Assembly (NCBI GenBank): GCA_035298385.1
Contig: DATGYC010000131.1
Location: 5,794 to 69,793, forward strand
Direction of reading: 5' to 3'
DNA from: DATGYC01 sp035298385
GTDB taxonomy: Bacteria > Bacillota > Sulfobacillia > Symbiobacteriales > Symbiobacteriaceae
DNA length: 64,000 nt
This document shows, piece after piece, positions 41,349-49,379 of the stretch. The translations under genes and the position numbers were made by a program. The notes below the pieces were generated by a model that was not told the DNA's origin, did not search any database, and saw only the letters and a program-made list of their open reading frames with translations. Positions within the stretch are counted from its first letter, which is position 1; the number at the start of each line of letters is the position of its first letter.

Positions 41349-41636
41349 GTGAGGAATTACGAGATGTTGTACATCGCTCGTCCGGAGCTCGATGAGGCCG
41401 GTCTGACTACCGTTGCGGAGAAGGTCGCTGGCCTGATCAACAACAACGGTGGCGAGATCGTCACCCAGGGCGCTTTCAAGAAGCAGCGCCTGGCCTACGA
41501 GATCAAGGACACGAACGATGGCTTCTACAGCCTCGTCCACTTCAAGGGTGTTTCGAAGACCGCGGAGGAGCTCGACCGCGTTCTGAAGATCACCGATGAA
41601 GTGCTCCGTTTCCTTGTGATTCGCCAGGAGGCCTAA
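41349..41636 (+). CDS. rpsF: 30S ribosomal protein S6
   Basis: 95 residues, GTG start: RNYEMLYIARPELDE, the RLAYEIKDTNDGFYSLVHFKG sheet and LKITDEVLRFLVIR. Normal length. First gene of the rpsF-ssb-rpsR operon. Confidence 0.97.
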   Translation: MRNYEMLYIARPELDEAGLTTVAEKVAGLINNNGGEIVTQGAFKKQRLAYEIKDTNDGFYSLVHFKGVSKTAEELDRVLKITDEVLRFLVIRQEA

Positions 41637-41657
41637 GGTAAAAGGAGGGTATTGCGC

Positions 41658-42119
41658 GTGCTCAACACGATCACTTTGATTGGCCGCCTTACCCGTGATC
41701 CGGAGCTGCGGTATACGCAGTCTGGCAAGGCGGTTGCTACCGTCCGCCTGGCTGTGGATCGCGGCACAACCAATCCCCAGGGCGAACGCGAAACGGACTT
41801 CATCGATGTTGTGGTCTGGGACAAGCAAGCGGAGACCGTCGCCAACTACCTGCAGAAGGGCCGTCTGGTCGCTGTGCAGGGCCGGTTGCAGATCCGTCAG
41901 TACGAGACCCAGGAGGGCCAGAAGCGGGAGAAGGCGGAAGTTGTCGCCAACACCGTGCGGTTCCTGGATAAGGCTGGCGATGCAGCAGGCATGGGTGGTG
42001 GCGCGCCTGCCAACACGGGTGGCGGTAACAACGCCAACTATGGGGCACCTCCCCGGCGTCAAAGCCAGGGTATGGGCAGCGAGCTGACCTTTACCGATGA
42101 CGATGACGTCCCCTTTTAA
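41658..42119 (+). CDS. ssb: Single-stranded DNA-binding protein
   Basis: 153 residues: OB-fold LNTITLIGRLTRDPELRYTQSGKAVATVRLAVDRGT and VWDKQAETVANYLQKGRLVAVQGRLQ, a Gly/Asn-rich flexible tail, and the acidic tip DDDDVPF that recruits replication and repair proteins. The GTG at 41658 is correctly spaced from AAAGGAGGG and gives the usual MLNxxxLIGRL start. Confidence 0.97.
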   Translation: MLNTITLIGRLTRDPELRYTQSGKAVATVRLAVDRGTTNPQGERETDFIDVVVWDKQAETVANYLQKGRLVAVQGRLQIRQYETQEGQKREKAEVVANTVRFLDKAGDAAGMGGGAPANTGGGNNANYGAPPRRQSQGMGSELTFTDDDDVPF

Positions 42120-42137
42120 GTAAAGGAGGGACATCAA

Positions 42138-42368
42138 ATGCGTCGTGAACGTGGCCGTCGGCCGAAGCGCCGTGTGTGCAGCTTCTGCGTCGACAAGATC
42201 GAGAACGTTGATTACAAGGACACCAACCGCCTGAAGCGGTATATCACCGAGCGCGGCAAGATTCTGCCCCGCCGGATCTCCGGTAACTGCGCTGCTCACC
42301 AGCGCCAGCTGACCGTCGCCATCAAGCGCAGCCGCCTCATGGCCCTGCTGCCGTTTACCGTTGAGTAA
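42138..42368 (+). CDS. rpsR: 30S ribosomal protein S18
   Basis: 76 residues with RRVCSFCVDKIENVDYKDTNRLKRYITERGKILPRRISGNCAAHQRQL. It keeps the four zinc-compatible cysteine/histidine positions (VCSFC, NCAAH) that many species have lost. AAAGGAGGG site; ends before a terminator. Confidence 0.97.
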   Translation: MRRERGRRPKRRVCSFCVDKIENVDYKDTNRLKRYITERGKILPRRISGNCAAHQRQLTVAIKRSRLMALLPFTVE

Positions 42369-42382
42369 ACATTTTTGATGGC

Positions 42383-42414
42383 AAAGGGCACCGCTTTATG
42401 CGGTGCCCTTTTTG
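42383..42414 (+). terminator. Terminator after rpsR
   Basis: Perfect 12-bp stem AAAGGGCACCGC/GCGGTGCCCTTT, loop TTTAT, with the T-run merging into the downstream arm. Confidence 0.93.
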
Positions 42415-42487
42415 CGTACCGTTTACTCGGGTATACTTATACTGTTACCAGAGCGTTTCGGTACCGGCGGAAGGAGCAACCAGACCC

Positions 42488-43501
42488 ATGCGTAAATCCG
42501 CAGCACAAGCGCAGGCGTTGATCTTCGGCGGTCTCATGGCCGCTCTCGTGATCATCTTCGCCTTCGTGCCGTTCCTCTCGTTCCTCATGCCAATTCCGCT
42601 TGTACTGACCTACTTGCGCTACGGTGGAAGAACAGCGCTCCTGACCTCGATTGTCGCCACGGTCTTTGCGATCTTCTTCACCTCGCCGGATGTAGCACTC
42701 CTGACGGTCCTCCCGATGGGCGTCATGCCAGGGCTGGCCTTCGGGTTGGGCTTTAAGCGAGGCTGGAAGCCGATCATGACGGCCCTGCTTGCGCTCTCCG
42801 TCTTCTTTGTAGGCTATGCAGCGGACTACGCGGCCTCACGCTGGCTCTTCTTCGACGGGAAGGATCCCATTGTGATGTCGATTGAGTCTGATGCAGGACG
42901 CAAGCAGATCGACACGATGGTCTCACTGATGGAGACGGCGTTGCAACAGCAGCCGGTCGCGACGGATGCGCAGAAACAGCAGGTCGCACAGGTGCAGTCG
43001 ATGCTTACTCAGTTCAAGCAGGAACCCGCGAAGATGGCCTGGGCGTTGTTGCCGAGCGGCCTCTTCCTGATGGGCGCCCTCTTCACGTGGGTAAACTACC
43101 TGCTCTGCCTGCGGATCATCCCGCGCTTTGGGCATCAGATCCCGGCCCCTAGCCCATTCGGGGAGTTGCGCTTGCCAGCCTGGGCGACCCTTGGCTACTT
43201 TGTGCTCATGTTTGGCGGGCAGTACGTACTGCAGCCCGTGGGTCAGGGGGCTTGGTGGTCAGACCTAGCGCGCAACGTGGTCTTTACCCTGGTCTACATC
43301 TTCTACCTGGTTGGACTGGCCGTTGTTTGGGGCTTCCTGCGTAAGAAGGATGTGCCGAAGGGTGTAGCGCTGGTGCTTTCGATCCTGGCCCTCGTCTTCC
43401 TTGGTCAATGGCTCTTGATCATAGCTGCCTGGGATGCAATTTTCGACTTCCGCCAGTTGGGGCATGGCATATGGCGCCGCCGTCCAGCCACGGAGTCCTA
43501 G
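42488..43501 (+). CDS. DUF2232 (YybS-like) membrane protein
   Basis: 337 residues with about eight membrane helices: an N-terminal transporter-like half (ALIFGGLMAALVIIFAFVPFLSFLMPIPLVLTYLRYGGRTALL), a hydrophilic loop rich in Q/K (about 130-185), and a C-terminal half with four helices. The rpsR-DUF2232-rplI order is that of yybS in Bacillus. ECF-transporter-like fold suspected for the family; function unknown. ATG 42488 with AAGGAG 12 bases upstream. Confidence 0.85.
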   Translation: MRKSAAQAQALIFGGLMAALVIIFAFVPFLSFLMPIPLVLTYLRYGGRTALLTSIVATVFAIFFTSPDVALLTVLPMGVMPGLAFGLGFKRGWKPIMTALLALSVFFVGYAADYAASRWLFFDGKDPIVMSIESDAGRKQIDTMVSLMETALQQQPVATDAQKQQVAQVQSMLTQFKQEPAKMAWALLPSGLFLMGALFTWVNYLLCLRIIPRFGHQIPAPSPFGELRLPAWATLGYFVLMFGGQYVLQPVGQGAWWSDLARNVVFTLVYIFYLVGLAVVWGFLRKKDVPKGVALVLSILALVFLGQWLLIIAAWDAIFDFRQLGHGIWRRRPATES

Positions 43502-43514
43502 GAGGTAATTACAG

Positions 43515-43961
43515 ATGAAGGTTATTCTGAAGGCTGACGTAAAGGGTTCCGGTAAGAAGGGGCAGACCATTGAGGTCTCCGACGGCTACGCTCGCAACTT
43601 CCTCTTCCCGAAGGGGCTCGCCGTTGAGGCGACGCAGGGCGCCCTAAACATGGTAGCGGAGGAGAAGCGCCGGGCCGACAAGAAGCAGGCCGAACTGATC
43701 GCCTCCCTGGAGGCGCTGAAGGCGAAGCTGGACGGCAAGACCGTGAAGCTGATCGCCAAGGCCGGTGAGGGTGGCCGACTCTTCGGCTCCATCACCAGCA
43801 AGGACGTCGCCGAGGCGATCGGCAAGTTCCTCGGCCAGCCGTTTGACAAGAAGATGATCGAACTGGCTAACCCGATCAAGGCGCAGGGGCTCTACCCCGT
43901 TACGCTGAAGTTCGGACAGCAGATCTCGGCCAAGGTTGACGTCCACGTTATTGCTGATTAA
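43515..43961 (+). CDS. rplI: 50S ribosomal protein L9
   Basis: 148 residues: N-terminal domain MKVILKADVKGSGKKGQTIEVSDGYARNFLFPKGLA, the long central helix (about 45-75, K/E/A-rich) and the C-terminal domain LFGSITSKDVAEAI. Full length. TAGGAGG site directly after the DUF2232 stop. Confidence 0.97.
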   Translation: MKVILKADVKGSGKKGQTIEVSDGYARNFLFPKGLAVEATQGALNMVAEEKRRADKKQAELIASLEALKAKLDGKTVKLIAKAGEGGRLFGSITSKDVAEAIGKFLGQPFDKKMIELANPIKAQGLYPVTLKFGQQISAKVDVHVIAD

Positions 43962-43973
43962 TGAAGGCACGGT

Positions 43974-43999
43974 GTGCGGCCCAGATGGCTGGGCCGCAC
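43974..43999 (+). other. Hairpin between rplI and lonC
   Basis: Perfect 10-bp GC-rich stem GTGCGGCCCA/TGGGCCGCAC with a six-base loop, followed only by GTTCTCTG. It is a weak terminator or RNA-stability stem between the two genes. Confidence 0.55.
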
Positions 44000-44024
44000 G
44001 TTCTCTGTAGGAGGTGACTGGCAG

Positions 44025-46016
44025 ATGAAGGAGTTGCTCGAACGGCTGCTCCGGGGCGGCAAGGTGGAGGAGTCCACCGAGGCGCCCAAGAACCTGGATG
44101 CGGAGGAACTGCTGCGCAAGCAGGCGGGCGCCCTCCTGGGCATGCTCGCGAACCTGTGGGGACCGGAGAAGCTGGTGCTGAAGGCCGGCAAGCTGGATGC
44201 CCTGGCCCTGATGAAGTCTGAGCATCTGGAGAACCAGGTAATGGCGCTTCAGCGCCTCATCCAGGAGGATCCCACCATCGATCGGGTCCCAGCCCGGCCG
44301 CAGATCAAGGGGATCCTGGATGAACTGGAGTCGATCGTGGCCGAGATGGCCGCCCGCCGCACCGTTGAAGACGTGATCGAGAAGAAGATCCAGCAGCGGA
44401 TGCAGGAGCGGCAGGATGACTATTACAAGGAGATCAAGCAACAGGTACTAAAGGAAGATGGCGGACCAGAGACCAGCACGACGCAGAAGCGGCTGGCCTA
44501 CCTGGAGTCGCTCGAGGAGAAGGGGCTCTCGCGTACCACCCTGGAGGCGATTCGCCCCGCTACCCTTGACCAGATCGTTGGTCAGGAGCGGGCCACTCGG
44601 GCGCTCCTGGCGCGCATGGCCTCACCCTTCCCGCAGCACCTGATCCTCTACGGACCGCCCGGCGTGGGCAAGACGACCGCTGCTCGCCTCGCGTTGGAGG
44701 CGGCCAAGCAACTCGTCCACTCGCCCTTCGCCCCGGACTCGCCCTTCGTAGAGGTGGACGGGACTACCATTCGCTGGGATCCGCGCGAGGTGACCAACCC
44801 CCTGCTGGGCTCCGTGCACGACCCGATCTACCAGGGCGCCCGCCGCGATATGGCGGATACCGGCGTGCCCGAGCCCAAGACGGGTCTGGTGACCGAAGCG
44901 CACGGCGGCGTCCTCTTCATCGACGAGATTGGCGAACTGGAGCCGATGCTCCAGAACAAGCTACTCAAGGTGCTGGAGGACAAGCGGGTCAAGTTCGAGT
45001 CGAGCTACTACGACGCCAACGACCCGAACGTGCCGGGCTACGTCCGGTATCTCTTTGAGCACGGCGCCCCGGCCGACTTCATCCTGATTGGCGCCACGAC
45101 TCGGGATCCGTCCGAGCTAAATCCGGCCCTGCGCTCTCGCTGCGCCGAGGTCTTCTTCGAGCCGCTCACTCCGGTGGCGATCGCTGACGTGGTGCGCGGG
45201 GCGGCTGAGCGCCTGGGCGTCCAGCTTGAGGAGGGTGTGGCCGAGCGAATCGGCGAACACACCATGGAAGGACGCAAGGCGACCGGCCTCTTGGCCGATG
45301 CCTACGGCCTCGCCATGTTCAAGAAGCAGAGCGCTGTTGTTGAGCCAGTAGCCCCTGTCGCTGAGGTAGCCGCAACGATCGAGCCCGGTCTAACCCTGGC
45401 GGTGCCCAACTTGATCACCATCGAGGATCTGGTTGAGGTGATCCAGATGGGCCGCATCTCGCCCAACGTCCACCGCAAGGCGAAGGAGACGGGCGAGATC
45501 GGGAAGATCTTCGGCCTGGGCGTCTCGGGTTACATGGGCTCCACCCTGGAGATTGAGGCGATCGCCTTCCCGGCCCGTGAGAAGGGGAAGGGCTCCATGC
45601 GCTTCAACGATACGGCGGGCTCGATGGCTAAGGACTCGGTCTTCAACGCCGCTGCCGTCGTCCGGAAGGCGACGGGCGAGGACCTGGCGAACTGGGACAT
45701 CCACGTCAACATCGTGGGTGGCGGAAAGATCGATGGCCCGTCGGCCGGTGTGGCGATCTACTTGGCGATGATCTCGGCCATCCAGGGGCGCCCCATCCGG
45801 CAGGACGTGGCGATCACCGGCGAGGTCTCGATTCGCGGCCAGGTCAAGGCGATCGGTGGCGTCTTCGAGAAGATCTATGGCGCCAAGCAGGCGGGCATGT
45901 CCCGCGTCATCCTCCCCGAGGAGAACCGGGGCGACGTGCCGAACGCCGTTCCCGCCATTGAGGTCTGCTTCGCTAGCACGATCGAAGAGGCGTTGCAACT
46001 CACCTTCGCGGAATAA
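44025..46016 (+). CDS. lonC: LonC-type ATP-dependent protease
   Basis: 663 residues. The N-terminal part (about 1-170) is charged and helical, without the classical LAN substrate domain. AAA+ module: Walker A GPPGVGKTTAARLA from residue 210, Walker B GGVLFIDEIGEL, and sensor GATTRDPSELNPALRSRC. C-terminal Lon protease domain with the Ser573/Lys616 dyad in GPSAGVAIYLA and GGVFEKIYGA, separated by 43 residues exactly as S679/K722 of E. coli Lon. The rplI-lonC-dnaB order is seen in other Bacillota. Unlike the described ATP-independent LonC, its Walker A looks intact, so ATP dependence is expected. ATG after GAGGTGACT. Confidence 0.88.
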   Translation: MKELLERLLRGGKVEESTEAPKNLDAEELLRKQAGALLGMLANLWGPEKLVLKAGKLDALALMKSEHLENQVMALQRLIQEDPTIDRVPARPQIKGILDELESIVAEMAARRTVEDVIEKKIQQRMQERQDDYYKEIKQQVLKEDGGPETSTTQKRLAYLESLEEKGLSRTTLEAIRPATLDQIVGQERATRALLARMASPFPQHLILYGPPGVGKTTAARLALEAAKQLVHSPFAPDSPFVEVDGTTIRWDPREVTNPLLGSVHDPIYQGARRDMADTGVPEPKTGLVTEAHGGVLFIDEIGELEPMLQNKLLKVLEDKRVKFESSYYDANDPNVPGYVRYLFEHGAPADFILIGATTRDPSELNPALRSRCAEVFFEPLTPVAIADVVRGAAERLGVQLEEGVAERIGEHTMEGRKATGLLADAYGLAMFKKQSAVVEPVAPVAEVAATIEPGLTLAVPNLITIEDLVEVIQMGRISPNVHRKAKETGEIGKIFGLGVSGYMGSTLEIEAIAFPAREKGKGSMRFNDTAGSMAKDSVFNAAAVVRKATGEDLANWDIHVNIVGGGKIDGPSAGVAIYLAMISAIQGRPIRQDVAITGEVSIRGQVKAIGGVFEKIYGAKQAGMSRVILPEENRGDVPNAVPAIEVCFASTIEEALQLTFAE

Positions 46017-46106
46017 CGCCTCCCGTACTTGCATGAGGCGAAGAGGATTCCGCTAAACTAGAACGAACTCAATGGGAGAACAGATGTTTGGGGAGGCCGT
46101 GAGCCG

Positions 46107-47456
46107 ATGAGCGCCTTTAGCGAAAGGGTTCCCCCGCAGAACTTGGAGGCAGAGCAGTCCGTCCTGGGCGCCATGCTGCTGGACCGTGAGGCCGTTGTCC
46201 AGGTCTCCAACCAGCTGATTCCGGACGACTTTTATGCTGATAAGCACCAGAACCTCTTCGCCGCCATGCTGGCGGTCTTTGGGCGTGGTGAGCCGATCGA
46301 CATGATCACCGTCCAGGATGAGTTGACCAAGCGTGGTCAAGTGGATGAGGTGGGTGGGATCACCTACCTCGCCTCCTTGATGAATCTCGTCCCCACAACC
46401 GCGAACGTCCAGCAGTACGGCGCGATCGTCCACCAAAAGGCGGTCCTACGCAGACTGCAGGCCGCCGCTCGCCGGATTGTGGAGGACTGCTACACCACCG
46501 AAGACATGGACGCCACGCTCTCCGATGCGGAGAAGGCGGTTCTGCAGGTGACCCAGCAGCGCTCTGGCAAGGGGTACGTCCATATCAAGGATGCCTTGAT
46601 GAACGCCTACGGCCATCTGGAGTACCTCTTTAGCTCCAAGGGCAAGACTACCGGCGTCACCTCTGGTTTCCGCGATCTGGACCAGATGACCTCCGGCTTC
46701 CAACCCTCCGACATGATCATCGTGGCGGCACGTCCCTCCGTAGGTAAGACCGCCTTTACGCTTAACCTGGCCCGGAACGCAGCGGTCCAGGGCAAGGCGA
46801 AGGTCGCCTTCTTCAGCCTCGAAATGTCGGCGGAGCAGTTGGCGTTGCGTCTTCTCGCTTCGGAGGCGACCGTTGACGGTCACAAGCTGCGCAACGGCCA
46901 ACTTTTGGATCAGGACTGGCAGCGCCTGTCGACCGCCCTCGGCACCCTGGCGGAGTCGGACATCTTCGTCGATGATACGCCGAACTGCCCCCTGCCGGAG
47001 GTGCGCGGCAAGTGCCGGCGCATCAAGCAGGAGCATGGGCTGGATATGGTGATCATCGACTACCTGCAGTTGATGTCGATCCCGCAGCGGGCGGGCGCCC
47101 AGTCCAACCGTCAGCAGGAGATCTCGGAGATCTCCCGCTCGCTCAAGACGATGGCGCGTGAGCTAAACGTGCCGGTGATCGCCCTCTCCCAGCTCTCCCG
47201 TTCGGTCGAGCAGCGCCAGGATAAGCGGCCGATGCTCTCGGACCTGCGTGAGTCGGGCGCCATTGAGCAGGATGCTGACATGGTCGCCTTCCTTTACCGC
47301 GATGACTACTATAACCCGGAGACTGAGGATAAGAATATCGTCGAGGTGATCGTGGCGAAGCATCGTAACGGCCCGATCGGGTCGATCAAACTACACTTCG
47401 TCAAGGAGATCCAGAAGATGTTCGGCATGGAGCACCAGGACCGCAGAGGTGCCTAG
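46107..47456 (+). CDS. dnaB: Replicative DNA helicase DnaB
   Basis: 449 residues (dnaC in Bacillus naming). N-terminal primase-interacting domain (PPQNLEAEQSVLGAMLLDREA), linker helix, RecA-like motor with Walker A AARPSVGKTAFTLNLA, the catalytic Glu in FFSLEMSAEQLALRLL, and GLDMVIIDYLQLMS. Motif 4 is ISRSLKTMARELNVPVIALSQLSRSVEQR. No intein. ATG with GGGGAGG ten bases upstream. Confidence 0.97.
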   Translation: MSAFSERVPPQNLEAEQSVLGAMLLDREAVVQVSNQLIPDDFYADKHQNLFAAMLAVFGRGEPIDMITVQDELTKRGQVDEVGGITYLASLMNLVPTTANVQQYGAIVHQKAVLRRLQAAARRIVEDCYTTEDMDATLSDAEKAVLQVTQQRSGKGYVHIKDALMNAYGHLEYLFSSKGKTTGVTSGFRDLDQMTSGFQPSDMIIVAARPSVGKTAFTLNLARNAAVQGKAKVAFFSLEMSAEQLALRLLASEATVDGHKLRNGQLLDQDWQRLSTALGTLAESDIFVDDTPNCPLPEVRGKCRRIKQEHGLDMVIIDYLQLMSIPQRAGAQSNRQQEISEISRSLKTMARELNVPVIALSQLSRSVEQRQDKRPMLSDLRESGAIEQDADMVAFLYRDDYYNPETEDKNIVEVIVAKHRNGPIGSIKLHFVKEIQKMFGMEHQDRRGA

Positions 47457-47491
47457 CCACGGCAAACATTGCATTGACGTGCGGAGTTAAG

Positions 47492-47530
47492 AACAACTAT
47501 ATCCACAGCTGTGGATATAGTTGTTTTTGT
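47492..47530 (+). terminator. 34-bp perfect palindrome after dnaB, with T-run
   Basis: The two 17-base arms, AACAACTATATCCACAG and its exact complement, meet without a spacer at 47508/47509, and a TTTTTGTT tail follows. It can act as an intrinsic terminator for dnaB. Each arm contains ATATCCACA, a DnaA-box-like 9-mer, so the site also shows two head-to-head candidate DnaA sites. Confidence 0.75.
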
Positions 47531-47575
47531 TGTCGTAGATCCGAACGAAATCGGGAAAAACCAACATAGTGTTCG

Positions 47576-47604
47576 TTGACACTGGTAGGGGTGGGTGCTA
47601 CACT
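47576..47604 (+). promoter_or_regulatory. purA promoter
   Basis: Perfect -35 TTGACA (47576-47581), 17-base spacer and TACACT (47599-47604), about 70 bases before the purA ATG. Confidence 0.85.
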
Positions 47605-47677
47605 TTTCTGGGTCTATGAACGGAAGTTGATCGAGACTGGGCACTGACCCCGTCTTTAGATGGTAGGAGGGACTCGC

Positions 47678-48982
47678 ATGCCAGTTGTTGTTGTGATGGG
47701 CGCCCAGTGGGGCGACGAGGGGAAGGGCAAGTTTGTTGACTTGCTGGCGGCACAAGCGGGCACGGTGGTCCGGGCGACGGGCGGCTCCAACGCCGGCCAC
47801 ACGGTCTGGGCGAACGGCCAGCAGTATAAGCTGCACCAGGTTCCCTCGGGCATCCTCTACTCCGGGACCTCCTGCCTCATCGGTCACGGCGTCGTCATTG
47901 ATCCGGGCAAGCTCCTGCAGGAGATGGCCTACCTGACTGACAAGGGCGTCAACCTGGCTAACCTGCGCATCAGCGCAGGGGCGCACATCGTCTTCCCGTA
48001 CCACATCCGGCTGGATGAGGCGGAGGAGGACCGCAAGGGCGCCAATAAGATCGGCACGACCCGGCGTGGCATCGGCCCCGCCTACATGGATAAGTTTGCG
48101 CGCGTCGGTATCCGCTTGATTGACCTGCTCGACAGGGAGATCTTCCTGGAGAAGCTGACCGCTCTGGTCGCCGCCAAGAACGAGCTCCTGGAGAAGGTCT
48201 ACAACATGCCGGGCTTTACGGTCGAGGAGATCGCTGAGCCCTACTTGGCCTTCGCTGAGCAGCTCCGCCCCTACGTGGCGAACACCGTCGAGTTGGTGAA
48301 TGATGCGATTGAGAAGGGCGATTCGGTGCTCTTCGAGGGCGCCCAGGGCCACCTGCTCGACATCGACTATGGCACCTACCCCTACGTCACCGCCTCCCAC
48401 CCGATCGCCGCTGGCGCGATCATCGGCGCCGGTGTTGGACCGACCAAGGTAAACCGGGTTGTTGGCGTCGTGAAGGCCTACACCTCCCGTGTTGGCGAGG
48501 GCCCGTTCCCGACCGAGCTCTTCGAGGATGAGGCGCACATCATTCGCGAAAAGGGCCATGAGTACGGCACGACCACCGGGCGCCCCCGCCGCGTTGGTTG
48601 GCTCGACCTGGTGATGGTCCGCTACGCCTGCCGGGTTAGCGGTATCACCGACCTGGCCATTCCGCACCTGGACACCCTGGCAAAGACCGGCCTGAAGACC
48701 CTGAAGATCTGCGTTGGCTACCGCCAGCCGGATGGCACGGTCACCAAGGAGTTCCCGATCGGCCTGAAGGCGCTGGCCCAGGTCGAGCCGGTCTACGAGG
48801 AAGTGCCGAACTGGGAGTGGCGTGAGGGCCTCTCGCAGGTTAAGAAGTTCGAGGAGCTGCCGGAGGGCGCCCAGAGCTACGTCCGCCTGATCGAGGAGTT
48901 CACGGGCGTTCCGGTCTCCATCCTTGGCATTGGTTCGGAGCGGACCGAGGCGATCTACCGGGCGGAGATCTTCCGCGGCTAG
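47678..48982 (+). CDS. purA: Adenylosuccinate synthetase
   Basis: First committed step of AMP synthesis: IMP + aspartate + GTP. 434 residues starting PVVVVMGAQWGDEGKGKFVDLL (P-loop with catalytic Asp), then GGSNAGHTV with the catalytic His, GTTRRGIGPAYMDKFAR, FEGAQGHLLDIDYGTYPYVT and the C-terminal GTTTGRPRRVGWLDL. ATG 47678 after TAGGAGGG. Own promoter, no riboswitch seen. Confidence 0.98.
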   Translation: MPVVVVMGAQWGDEGKGKFVDLLAAQAGTVVRATGGSNAGHTVWANGQQYKLHQVPSGILYSGTSCLIGHGVVIDPGKLLQEMAYLTDKGVNLANLRISAGAHIVFPYHIRLDEAEEDRKGANKIGTTRRGIGPAYMDKFARVGIRLIDLLDREIFLEKLTALVAAKNELLEKVYNMPGFTVEEIAEPYLAFAEQLRPYVANTVELVNDAIEKGDSVLFEGAQGHLLDIDYGTYPYVTASHPIAAGAIIGAGVGPTKVNRVVGVVKAYTSRVGEGPFPTELFEDEAHIIREKGHEYGTTTGRPRRVGWLDLVMVRYACRVSGITDLAIPHLDTLAKTGLKTLKICVGYRQPDGTVTKEFPIGLKALAQVEPVYEEVPNWEWREGLSQVKKFEELPEGAQSYVRLIEEFTGVPVSILGIGSERTEAIYRAEIFRG

Positions 48983-49079
48983 GCAGTCGCCTGTCCGCTA
49001 GGAAGCCGAAATCTTTCAACGGTCGTTAGCCCCTTGAAAAGCTGGTGAGGAGACCCTATAATAAACCTCACCAGCACAT

Positions 49080-49153
49080 GCGGGTGTAGTTTAGTGGTAG
49101 AACTGCAGCTTCCCAAGCTGCTAGTGTGGGTTCGATTCCCATCACCCGCTCCA
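49080..49153 (+). tRNA. tRNA-Gly (anticodon CCC)
   Basis: 74 nt including encoded CCA. Acceptor GCGGGTG/CACCCGC, anticodon stem GCAGC/GCTGC with loop TTCCCAA giving CCC, T-arm TGGGTTCGATTCCCA. Reads GGG codons. Confidence 0.96.
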
Positions 49154-49163
49154 TAGTCCACGG

Positions 49164-49189
49164 AACGGAGACGAACTCGTCTCCGTTTT
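49164..49189 (+). terminator. Terminator after tRNA-Gly
   Basis: Stem ACGGAGACGA/TCGTCTCCGT with tiny loop and TTTTG tail, between the two tRNA genes. Confidence 0.8.
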
Positions 49190-49193
49190 GTAT

Positions 49194-49269
49194 GCCGATG
49201 TAGCTCAGCTGGTAGAGCAGCTGATTCGTAATCAGCAGGTCAGGGGTTCGAGTCCCCTCATCGGCTCCA
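49194..49269 (+). tRNA. tRNA-Thr (anticodon CGU)
   Basis: 76 nt including CCA. Acceptor GCCGATG/CATCGGC, D-arm GCTCAGCTGGTAGAGC, anticodon stem GCTGA/TCAGC with loop TTCGTAA, T-arm AGGGGTTCGAGTCCCCT. Reads ACG codons. Confidence 0.96.
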
Positions 49270-49275
49270 AGAAAG

Positions 49276-49307
49276 ACCGCCTACAACGCTGTAGGCGGTT
49301 TCTTTTT
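49276..49307 (+). terminator. Terminator after tRNA-Thr
   Basis: 9-bp stem ACCGCCTAC/GTAGGCGGT, loop AACGCT, tail TTCTTTTTG. Confidence 0.92.
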
Positions 49308-49316
49308 GCTTTCCTG

Positions 49317-49346
49317 TTGTCAGAACGTTTTGCTTTATGAGATAAT
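49317..49346 (+). promoter_or_regulatory. Promoter of the DNA methyltransferase gene
   Basis: TTGTCA (49317-49322), an 18-base spacer and GATAAT (49341-49346), about 34 bases before the methyltransferase ATG. Confidence 0.75.
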
Positions 49347-49379
49347 GTGACTACGGGGGTTTGATAAGGGGGCAGCGGC

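Noticed and set aside
46107..47456. Intein in dnaB
   Set aside because: The helicase is 449 residues with uninterrupted Walker motifs, the normal size.
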